A DNA stretch of 64,000 bases, taken from NCBI RefSeq assembly GCF_003025595.1, contig NZ_PYMI01000002.1, forward strand, positions 372,001-436,000, written 5' to 3'. Within the stretch, counting starts at the first letter, position 1; each line of letters opens with the position of its first letter. Both the position numbers and the translations under genes were made by a program. The notes beneath the pieces are model-generated. The model saw only the letters and a list, made by a program, of their open reading frames with translations, made no database searches and had not been told where the DNA came from. Of the stretch, positions 34,069 through 41,140 are shown piece after piece. The DNA comes from Photobacterium ganghwense. GTDB lineage: Bacteria; Pseudomonadota; Gammaproteobacteria; Enterobacterales; Vibrionaceae.

Positions 34069-35058
34069 TTAGCCCCACACCGCCACGTCTGGCGCAATCA
34101 CCTGACTGCCCTGATAAATCAGGCCGTTGTCACGGTCTTTGCTGAGCAACAGTGGTCCGTCGATATCGACCCAGCGCGCTTGCTGCGCCAGCAGCATTGC
34201 CGGTGCCATTGCCAGCGACGTTCCAATCATGCAGCCGATCATAATGTCAAAACCCAGCGCCTGAGCGTCTTCCAGCAGTGCCAGCGCTTCGGTCATCCCA
34301 CCGGTTTTATCCAGCTTGATATTGACGATCTGATAGCGTCCGACCAGTTCAGGCAGCGAACTGCGATCAATGCACGACTCATCCGCAGCAATCGGAATGA
34401 TTGGGTCGATTTGCTCCAGCAAATGATCCTGACCCGGAGGCAGAGGCTGTTCAACCATTTCGACCCCCAGCTCGGCCAGTTTAGGCAGATAGTCTTTCAG
34501 TTGCTCCAGACTCCAGCCGGTATTGGCATCAATCACCAGTCGGGTGTTTGGCGCTGCGGCACGCACCGCTGCCACACGCTCGATGTCGCCTTCACGGCCC
34601 AGTTTGAGCTTGAGGATCGGACGGTCCTGATTCTGCGCTGCCATTGCGCCCATGTTTTCAGGCGTATCCAGCGACAGGGTGAAGACCGTGGTCACCGGTT
34701 GCGGCGCTTCACGGAACCCGGCCATTTGCCAGCCAGTGTGGCCTTTTTGCTTCGCTTCGAGCTCGAACAGGGCACAGTCAACCGCGTTGCGCGCACACCC
34801 GGCCGGCATCAGCGACAGGAGATCTTCACGGCTGGCGCCACGTTCTACGGCCTCGCGAGCCGCCTCAATGCCATCGGTGACGTTCGGGTAATCCGGTTCG
34901 AACACATCGCTGCGTTCACATTCCCCGCGTCCGACAATGCCGTTTTCCTCTATCTCAACGACCACCACTTCGCCATGCAGCATGGGATCCATTCGAGAGA
35001 TAACGAAAGGCTGTTTCAGCGGCCACTTTTCAACGGTGACAGTCATCTTGCGCATCAT
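34069..35058 (-). CDS. dgcA: Enolase-superfamily N-acetyl-D-glutamate racemase / dipeptide epimerase
   Basis: A 329-residue enolase-superfamily enzyme. Catalytic lysines K150/K152 (LKLKLG), metal ligands D177 (VIDANTGW), E203 (VEQP) and D226 (ADES), and the opposite lysine K248 or K251 (NIKLDKTGG) mark the Ala-D/L-Glu epimerase group. The partner gene dgcN lies directly upstream with overlapping start and stop (TGATG). In the DgcN-DgcA pathway described in marine bacteria, this enzyme converts N-acetyl-D-glutamate to N-acetyl-L-glutamate. A murein dipeptide epimerase role is the alternative, but the dgcN link argues for D-glutamate. Confidence 0.88.
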   Translation of the reverse strand: MMRKMTVTVEKWPLKQPFVISRMDPMLHGEVVVVEIEENGIVGRGECERSDVFEPDYPNVTDGIEAAREAVERGASREDLLSLMPAGCARNAVDCALFELEAKQKGHTGWQMAGFREAPQPVTTVFTLSLDTPENMGAMAAQNQDRPILKLKLGREGDIERVAAVRAAAPNTRLVIDANTGWSLEQLKDYLPKLAELGVEMVEQPLPPGQDHLLEQIDPIIPIAADESCIDRSSLPELVGRYQIVNIKLDKTGGMTEALALLEDAQALGFDIMIGCMIGTSLAMAPAMLLAQQARWVDIDGPLLLSKDRDNGLIYQGSQVIAPDVAVWG

Positions 35059-36068
35059 CAGCCCTCCAGCACGTCAACAATTGCTGCCACGCCGGTGCGG
35101 ACCGGATCCACCACGGGTACCCCAAATTTGGCCTGATAACGTTCAATGGCTTTCAATGCATCGTCTTCAGACAGTGATGACGTGTTGAGCGCGATACCGC
35201 CCAAACGGATGTTCGGGTTGGTGATGCGACCCAACGCCAGATTAGTTTCGATCAGCGTGTCAAAATCCGGCACTTCAAAGCCCGGCATTTCGTCCATCTG
35301 AATACGGCCTTCTTCGTGACACAGAATAATCACATCGGCTTGTGCACCGTGCAGCAGACCCAGGCTGACACCGGCATAAGCCGGGTGCAGCACCGAGCCC
35401 TGACCTTCGATAATATCCCAGTGATCGGCATCGTTGGCCGGGCTCAGTTGTTCAACCGAACCAGCAATAAAGTCAGAGACCACGGCATCGACCGGTACGC
35501 CGGAGCCTTCAATCAGGATCCCGGTCTGGCCGGTGGCACGGAAGGTCGCGTTGATGTTACGTGCGGCCATTTCCTTGTGGATCGCCAGTGCGGTAAACAT
35601 TTTGCCAACACAGCAGTCGCTGCCTACTGTCAGCAGGCGCTTACCGCTGCGAGGCTGGCCTGTACCGCATTGCAGGGTTTTCGGCGGGTTACGGACGTCA
35701 AACATCCGGCGTCCGGTGCGGTTGGCCACCGCGACCAGATCTTCGATTTCGTTGAGGCGGATATGCAGGCCGCTGGCAATGTCCATACCGGCTTCCATCG
35801 CTTCAATCAGCAGCGGGATCCAGCTCTGGGGCAGGGTGCCGCCCATAGGGGCAAGACCCAGAATCAGGGTTTTGGCTCCGGCTTCTGCCGCGTCACGGAT
35901 CGACATATCCGGCAGGCCAAGATCGGCTTTGGCATTGTCAAAACGGTTCTGCGCCAGGCATTTTTCCGGACGCCAATGGGCAACACCTTTCGCCACTTTG
36001 GCCATCAGCAGATCCTGAGCATCGCCCAGAAAAACCAGATACGGGGTTTTCAGTTCATTCATTGTCAT
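35058..36068 (-). CDS. dgcN: DUF1611 protein, D-glutamate N-acetyltransferase DgcN
   Basis: A 336-residue DUF1611-family protein with an N-terminal Rossmann-like domain and a C-terminal P-loop-like domain (VGSDCCVGKMFTALAIH near residue 150). DgcN acetylates D-glutamate, giving the substrate of DgcA; acetyl-CoA is the donor in the described pathway. Overlap with dgcA indicates coupled translation. The ABC genes for a polar amino acid importer lie immediately upstream on the same strand and would supply D-glutamate. Characteristic segments EGQGSVLHPAYAGVSLGLLHG and LILGLAPMGG are present. Confidence 0.87.
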   Translation of the reverse strand: MTMNELKTPYLVFLGDAQDLLMAKVAKGVAHWRPEKCLAQNRFDNAKADLGLPDMSIRDAAEAGAKTLILGLAPMGGTLPQSWIPLLIEAMEAGMDIASGLHIRLNEIEDLVAVANRTGRRMFDVRNPPKTLQCGTGQPRSGKRLLTVGSDCCVGKMFTALAIHKEMAARNINATFRATGQTGILIEGSGVPVDAVVSDFIAGSVEQLSPANDADHWDIIEGQGSVLHPAYAGVSLGLLHGAQADVIILCHEEGRIQMDEMPGFEVPDFDTLIETNLALGRITNPNIRLGGIALNTSSLSEDDALKAIERYQAKFGVPVVDPVRTGVAAIVDVLEG

Positions 36069-36157
36069 GGTGTTGTCCTTCTGTCATTTATTCGCAGTGT
36101 TCCATCAGCATGTTTTCAAACCATGCCAAGGACGGTTGTTTTCAGGCTTCAATACAT

Positions 36158-36937
36158 TCAGTACTGGGAGGATAAAAATCGTTGTAGATGTTCCGATTGC
36201 GGGTGGTTGAACAGCTGTTCCGGTGGCCCCTGTTCGGCAATTTTTCCCTGATGGAGGAAGATTACGTGCGTGGAGACATCACAGGCAAAGCGCATCTCGT
36301 GCGTCACCATAATCATGGTGCGGCCTTCTTTCGCCAGCTCGCGGATCACGAGCAGGACTTCACTGACCAGCTCCGGGTCCAGTGCCGATGTCGGTTCATC
36401 CAGCAAAATCACGTCCGGCTCCATCGCCAGCGCACGAGCAATGGCGACGCGTTGTTTCTGGCCGCCGGACAGTTGATCCGGGTACATATGGCATTTTTCC
36501 AGCATGCCGACCCGATCCAGCAGTGACTTGGCCTGCTTCTCGACTTCGTCTTTGTCGCGTTTGAGCACACAGCATGGCCCCAGCATGACATTTTCCAGCA
36601 CCGTCATGTGGCTCCACAGGTTGAACTGCTGGAACACCATGCCCAGATGGGCACGGGTACGCTCGATCTGGCGTTGCAGTGCCTTGTCGGCCTGACCGGC
36701 GGCCGCCTTGGACAGATCCAGCTCCTCGCCGTGTACCTGTAAAGTACCGCTGTCGGGCATCTCCAGCAGGTTCAGACAGCGCAGGAAGGTGCTTTTGCCT
36801 GAGCCACTGGAACCAATGATGGTGATGACGTCATGCTTACGAGCTGCCAGCGAGACGCCTTTCAGCACGTCGATATTGCCAAAGGCTTTGTGCAGATTGT
36901 CGGCCTGCAAGGCGATTTCAGCGGTATTAACGGACAT
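36158..36937 (-). CDS. Polar amino acid ABC importer ATPase (HisP/ArtP-like)
   Basis: A 259-residue ATPase of the polar amino acid uptake family. Walker [11 protein letters not shown]-loop [11 protein letters not shown], signature [14 protein letters not shown], Walker [13 protein letters not shown] and switch histidine MVTHEM are complete. It overlaps the end of the permease gene by 11 nt. Given the downstream dgcN-dgcA genes, its substrate is probably D-glutamate or a related acidic amino acid. Confidence 0.9.
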   Translation of the reverse strand: MSVNTAEIALQADNLHKAFGNIDVLKGVSLAARKHDVITIIGSSGSGKSTFLRCLNLLEMPDSGTLQVHGEELDLSKAAAGQADKALQRQIERTRAHLGMVFQQFNLWSHMTVLENVMLGPCCVLKRDKDEVEKQAKSLLDRVGMLEKCHMYPDQLSGGQKQRVAIARALAMEPDVILLDEPTSALDPELVSEVLLVIRELAKEGRTMIMVTHEMRFACDVSTHVIFLHQGKIAEQGPPEQLFNHPQSEHLQRFLSSQY

Positions 36938-37736
36938 GGGTAGCCTCCTTGGCTTGCAACGGTTGAGCTGCGACTGATGTGTTCGTTTGTTGCATGCTTG
37001 GCTGTTGTGTGGCCGGCCGTGTGTCTGCCTGAGAGCTGGCCGGACGGCTCACAATATTCAGTCGCAAGTGACGCGTTAAGCGGTGTTCAATCCGGCGCCA
37101 GACCAGCACAAACAGTGTAGTGATTAGCAGATAGATCAGGGCGGCCCAGACGTAGACGGAAATATCAAATGTCTGTGAAAACGCACGCCGAGTTTGTCCC
37201 ATCAGATCCAGCAGTGTGATCACACTGGCAATCGCCCCGCCTTTGAGCATCAGGATGATTTCATTCCCGAGCGCCGGAAACGCGATCCGATAGGTGTGGG
37301 GCAGAATGATCTTGCGATACAACAGGTGCGGCGGCATGCCCATAGCCACCCCGGCTTCCACTTCTCCGGGTGGAACCGCCTGCAACGCGCCGCGCAGAAT
37401 CTCAATCTGGTATGCCGTGGAGTTCAGCGCAAAGGTAAACAGGGCGCAGTAAAACGGATCACGGAAAAACCACCACAATCCTGCCTCCATCAGTTCGGGA
37501 CGAAACTGACCGGAGCCGTAATACACCAGAAACAGTTGCGCCAGCAGTGGGGTGCCGCGGAAAAACGATACATAAAGGCGTACCGGATACTGAAACAAGC
37601 CTTTTTTACTGCGGCGCAGCATTGCCAGTGGCAATGACAACAGCAAAGCAATCGCGACCGCAATAAAGGTCAGCTTCAGGGTCATGATGGCGCCATCAAG
37701 CAATTTGGGCCCGTAGCTGATTAACATCTCAAACAT
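36927..37736 (-). CDS. Polar amino acid ABC permease (HisM/ArtM-like) with long C-tail
   Basis: A 269-residue permease with five helices and the docking loop [26 protein letters not shown]. The helical core ends near residue 220. The last 45 residues form a polar low-complexity tail rich in Gln, Thr, Ser and Ala (for example [17 protein letters not shown]) that family members of about 220-235 residues lack. The tail overlaps the start of the ATPase gene. Upstream lies the second permease. Confidence 0.87.
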   Translation of the reverse strand: MFEMLISYGPKLLDGAIMTLKLTFIAVAIALLLSLPLAMLRRSKKGLFQYPVRLYVSFFRGTPLLAQLFLVYYGSGQFRPELMEAGLWWFFRDPFYCALFTFALNSTAYQIEILRGALQAVPPGEVEAGVAMGMPPHLLYRKIILPHTYRIAFPALGNEIILMLKGGAIASVITLLDLMGQTRRAFSQTFDISVYVWAALIYLLITTLFVLVWRRIEHRLTRHLRLNIVSRPASSQADTRPATQQPSMQQTNTSVAAQPLQAKEATHVR

Positions 37737-37758
37737 GGGTATATGTCCTTATCCGGTG

Positions 37759-38478
37759 CTATGAGGCGCGAATGCCGCGGTTAGCCCGCTGCTCTAGCTT
37801 GCCGATACACCAGGCAAAGCACAGGCAGATAATCCAGTACATGACGCAGACCGCGAGGAAAAACAGAAACGGTTTCTTTGTGACCCCAACCGCGACGTTC
37901 GCCATGCGCATCAGGTCGTTCAGGGCAATCACGGAAACCAGAGCTGTGTCCTTGACCAGGTTGATCCACAGGTTACCGAGGCCGGGCAGTGCCAGGCGCA
38001 GTAGCTGCGGAAGCTCAATGCGAAAAAAGATTTGCCTGCGGTTCAGGCCGATCGCCAGGCCGGCTTCGAGCTGGCCGCGATCCAACGCCTGCCAGGCGCC
38101 GCGCAGCACCTCACCGGCATACCCGGCAAACACCAGCCCCAGCGCGACCGTGCCCGCCACAAAAGGGCTGAGTTCAAAAAACTCGGCCTCCGGATTGATG
38201 GCTTTCAGCAGGGTGTTAATCAGAAGACCCGCGCCGTGGTAAATCATGAACAGGGTTAGCAGCTCAGGAATCCCGCGGATGGTGGTTGTAAAGGCGGTGG
38301 CCACTGCACGAGGCAGCGGTTTGCCCGACACCGAGGCCGCCGCCACTATAAAACCCAGTATCAGGCCAATAGGCAGCGTGACCAGAGCCAGACCCAGAGT
38401 CACCCCCAGGCCGCTCAGTAGTTCATCGCCCCAGCCCTGCTGGCCAAAGCTCAGGTAATCAAACCATTGCATAAACAT
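37759..38478 (-). CDS. Polar amino acid ABC permease (HisQ-like)
   Basis: A 239-residue permease with five predicted helices and the docking loop LEAGLAIGLNRRQIFFRIELPQLLR. It pairs with the neighbouring permease as a heterodimer. It lies between the binding-protein gene (37 nt gap) and the second permease (22 nt gap), so all belong to one operon. Confidence 0.88.
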   Translation of the reverse strand: MFMQWFDYLSFGQQGWGDELLSGLGVTLGLALVTLPIGLILGFIVAAASVSGKPLPRAVATAFTTTIRGIPELLTLFMIYHGAGLLINTLLKAINPEAEFFELSPFVAGTVALGLVFAGYAGEVLRGAWQALDRGQLEAGLAIGLNRRQIFFRIELPQLLRLALPGLGNLWINLVKDTALVSVIALNDLMRMANVAVGVTKKPFLFFLAVCVMYWIICLCFAWCIGKLEQRANRGIRAS

Positions 38479-38515
38479 TTCTCCGAAATCACTGCAAGTC
38501 GGGATGTCTGCCGGT

Positions 38516-39301
38516 TTATTCCAGCGTCAGGATGTTCAGAGAAAAGTATTTGTCGTTGATTTTCTGATAGGTGCCGTCAGCCACGAGAGCTGCCAGTGCC
38601 TGATTCAGTTGCAGGCGCAGTTTGTCGTCTTCCTGGCGAACGGCAATCCCGACGCCTTCACCGACGTATTTCGGATCGGTAATGAGTTCACCAGCCAGTT
38701 TGCAGCAGTTGCCATCCTGCGATTTTTCAACCCAGTTCAGCATTGGAATGATGTCACCGACTTGTGCATCGAGACGGCCGGAAACCAGATCCAGATTGAC
38801 GGCATCCTGTGTTGGATAGAGGCGGACATCCGAGTCAGGGTACAGTGCCGACAGGAAATCCCCCTGTGTGGTTGCACCCTGTGCACCGATGGTTTTGCCT
38901 GCCATGGCAGACGGTGAGAAATCCGTGAGTTTAGACTCTTTCGGCACCACAAACGTCATGGCTGATTTCTGGTACGGTTCGGTGAAGTCTACCTTCTCTT
39001 TGCGTTTTTCGGTGATAAACATTGACGCAATCACGGCGTCATACTTGCCAGCCAGCAGCGCCGGAATAATCCCTTCCCAATCCTGTGCCACGAAGGTGCA
39101 TTTAATGGCCATTTTGTCACACAGTGCGCGACCAATATCGATATCAAAACCTGCCAGCTGACCGTCCGGGGTGTAGTAGTTGAACGGAGGGTAGGCGCCC
39201 TCGGTCGCAATTCGCAGGGTTGTGTCTTTAGCCTGTGCCTGATGGACAGGCAGTGACGCAAGCAGTGCTGTCAGTGCCAGCGAGCAGAATGTATTTCGCA
39301 T
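38516..39301 (-). CDS. Periplasmic polar amino acid-binding protein
   Basis: A 261-residue family-3 solute-binding protein. Signal peptide about residues 1-24 (LALTALLASLPVHQAQA). The mature start LRIATEGAYPPFNYYTPDGQLAGFDIDIG is the canonical ligand-pocket segment, and R and D side chains that bind the alpha-carboxylate and amino group of amino acids are expected in SMFITEKR and DAQVGD. Two adjacent cysteines (NCCK) and others may form a disulfide. First gene of the minus-strand dgc/import operon; the divergent regulator lies 213 nt away. Confidence 0.9.
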   Translation of the reverse strand: MRNTFCSLALTALLASLPVHQAQAKDTTLRIATEGAYPPFNYYTPDGQLAGFDIDIGRALCDKMAIKCTFVAQDWEGIIPALLAGKYDAVIASMFITEKRKEKVDFTEPYQKSAMTFVVPKESKLTDFSPSAMAGKTIGAQGATTQGDFLSALYPDSDVRLYPTQDAVNLDLVSGRLDAQVGDIIPMLNWVEKSQDGNCCKLAGELITDPKYVGEGVGIAVRQEDDKLRLQLNQALAALVADGTYQKINDKYFSLNILTLE

Positions 39302-39455
39302 TGTGGTGTCCTTTGATTTTTTATTGTGATGTTGTGTTTGCGCGTTGCATCCCTGTCGTGTGGTGACTGGCTTGCTGCCTCCTCTTCTACGTTCAGGCAG
39401 TCAGTGCAACACTCTGAGTGTTATTAAGATGTTAAATGTTTACAAATGAAGAATT

Positions 39456-39472
39456 GCTATGCTATTCATAGC
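39456..39472. promoter_or_regulatory. LysR-type operator between the dgc operon and its regulator
   Basis: GCTATG-CTATT-CATAGC is a perfect dyad with 6-bp arms. An extra half-site GCTATG lies at 39478-39483. Position in the divergent gap and its T-N11-A core fit a LysR binding site for the regulator that starts at 39515. Confidence 0.6.
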
Positions 39473-39514
39473 TTCACGCTATGTGTTGCACGTAAAACTT
39501 GTAAGGAATGCTGA

Positions 39515-40468
39515 ATGCTGACGTCTCACGAACGGCTGCTGCGGAATCTGGACTGGAATTTGTTGTATACCTTTCTCACGATCGTGGACGAAAGCAGTAT
39601 TACTGGCGCCGCCCGTAAACTGTCGCTGAGTCAGCCGAGTGTCAGCAATGCCCTCAAGCGACTGGAATGCCATTTGGGGGTAAAGCTCATTACGCGGCGT
39701 AAAGGGGTGTTTACCCTGACCAGCCAGGGGCTGAAAGTGTACGAATACGCGTCATCCACCCGTCGGGTACTGGCGGATATGGCGGCACAGTTTTCTGAAG
39801 ACGAGCACGCTATTCACGGTGAAATCGATATTCAGATCGCCAGCCATATTCACTGCCCGGCGTTTGACCAAACGCTGGCCGACTTTCACCAGCTTTACCC
39901 CAATGTGCTTTTCACCATTAATACCCAGCCGAGCGCGGAGATTGTGCGCGCGGTAAAAGACGGTGAGATTCATATTGGGATCTGCAATAAAAAAACCTCG
40001 CAGACAGGGCTCAGCTTTGACTTGCTGGGTTATGAGCAAATGGGGTTTTATTGCAGTCGTCGCCACGCGTTATATGGCCATACGGATCTTTCCATTGAAG
40101 ATCTCAGCGGGCTGTCTTACGTCTCGTTCGAAAGCGACCAGCCGGGTGAGGGTCTGAGCGCCATTGCTCAGCTTCGATCCCAACAGCCGTTCTGGGGAAA
40201 ACTGGTCGCAGTCTCTTCTAACGAAGAAGAAATCCGGCGTTTCATCCTGGCCGGGGTAGGATTCGGCGCCCTCACCGTTGAAGGTGCAAGGCCCTATGTC
40301 GAGCAGGGGGCACTCTGGCAACTGCCGCCGTATCAGCAATTGCCGGTGGCAGATATTTATCTGGTCACACCGGAGAACGTGCCGCTCAGTGATGTCGAAT
40401 CACGGTTTGTTGCGATGCTGCGTCAGGCCAACAGCCGGGTAGTGGAACAGATACATTTTGCTCATTAA
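39515..40468 (+). CDS. LysR-family regulator of the D-glutamate operon (DgcR-like)
   Basis: A 317-residue LysR regulator with N-terminal helix-turn-helix (SSITGAARKLSLSQPSVSNALKRLE, residues 28-55) and effector domain from about 100. AAGGA precedes ATG 39515. It is divergent from the dgc/import operon and separated from it by the dyad at 39456-39472, the classic arrangement for a LysR activator. A LysR regulator is known beside dgcN-dgcA in marine bacteria. The effector is presumably D-glutamate. A heptamer repeat starts at its last codons. Confidence 0.88.
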   Translation: MLTSHERLLRNLDWNLLYTFLTIVDESSITGAARKLSLSQPSVSNALKRLECHLGVKLITRRKGVFTLTSQGLKVYEYASSTRRVLADMAAQFSEDEHAIHGEIDIQIASHIHCPAFDQTLADFHQLYPNVLFTINTQPSAEIVRAVKDGEIHIGICNKKTSQTGLSFDLLGYEQMGFYCSRRHALYGHTDLSIEDLSGLSYVSFESDQPGEGLSAIAQLRSQQPFWGKLVAVSSNEEEIRRFILAGVGFGALTVEGARPYVEQGALWQLPPYQQLPVADIYLVTPENVPLSDVESRFVAMLRQANSRVVEQIHFAH

Positions 40469-40511
40469 GCATTAAGCACTAAGCACTAAGCACTAAGCAC
40501 TAAGCACCGAG
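40463..40511 (+). repeat. Heptanucleotide tandem repeat, seven units, across a stop codon
   Basis: CATTAAG twice, CACTAAG four times and CACCGAG once, without spacers. The first unit supplies the TAA stop of the LysR gene. Every CA(T/C)TAAG unit contains a TAA, and because the period is 7 nt the repeats put stops in all three frames. Confidence 0.9.
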
Positions 40512-41056
40512 CATGAGTACTTTGGCACTTGGCACTTGGCTCTGAGAGAGTGAGCCTGTGAGCGTTAAGCCGCTTTGTTTTCGCGGGCAGGGAGCGCTTG
40601 TTACCAATGGTTGATGCCGCCATTAGATGCAGCCTATCGGCAGGGGGAAGTGTGTCGAAACGGCATGACAGACTTTTTTCCTGATTGAAACTATCACTCA
40701 AACATCACTGAACGGTCGCCGTTTTGAGCTATGTGGCCCGATGCCGCTCTTTCGCTGGCGTCAACGCAGCAATAAAGTGGGAGCAATCTTTAACTTTATG
40801 AATTTAAACATTAAAAATGGTTTTTGTTACGTTCTCTTCTAACATGATGTAACTGCCTGAACCGCCATCGTTTTTTTGTCGCACTTGTCTTTTCTTTCCT
40901 GAAACTATCACGCTGGTCATGGCCAAATGAGGGTGTACTCACTTTTTATTTTGCGTGGCGAAATTAACATGTCGGTCAGTTGGGACTGCCTCAGTGTTTG
41001 AATACTTCACCTTGATGAATCGAAATCAGCAGCAATTAAAACTGAAAGTTAAACGG
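40512..41056. other. Long intergenic region before the hexosaminidase gene
   Basis: About 550 nt with no recognisable gene. A 12-nt sequence TGAAACTATCAC occurs at 40686-40697 and 40900-40911. AT-rich DNA near 40790-40830 (TTTAACTTTATGAATTTAAAC) could hold the promoter. Confidence 0.4.
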
Positions 41057-41128
41057 TGAGTGGTGCAGTCTGAGTGGCATATCTTAAGTGGGATAGTAGC
41101 TTAAGTGGAATAGTTTGAGTGGTACAGC
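41057..41128 (+). repeat. Five degenerate 14-nt repeats in the hexosaminidase leader
   Basis: Units start at 41057, 41071, 41085, 41102 and 41116 with the core T(G/A)AGTGG followed by a variable AT-rich part. The third unit is 17 nt. The block ends 5 nt before the AAGGAAGGG ribosome site of the next gene. Confidence 0.8.
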
Positions 41129-41140
41129 AAAGGAAGGGTT

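Noticed and set aside
34180..36251. Long plus-strand frames of more than 300 codons opposite dgcA and dgcN.
   Set aside because: They are antisense shadows of clear enzymes; their products are rich in His, Gln and Arg and match nothing.
40463..40511. Regular repeat considered as a CRISPR remnant.
   Set aside because: The units are 7 nt and directly adjacent, with no spacers and no cas genes nearby. It is a simple tandem repeat.
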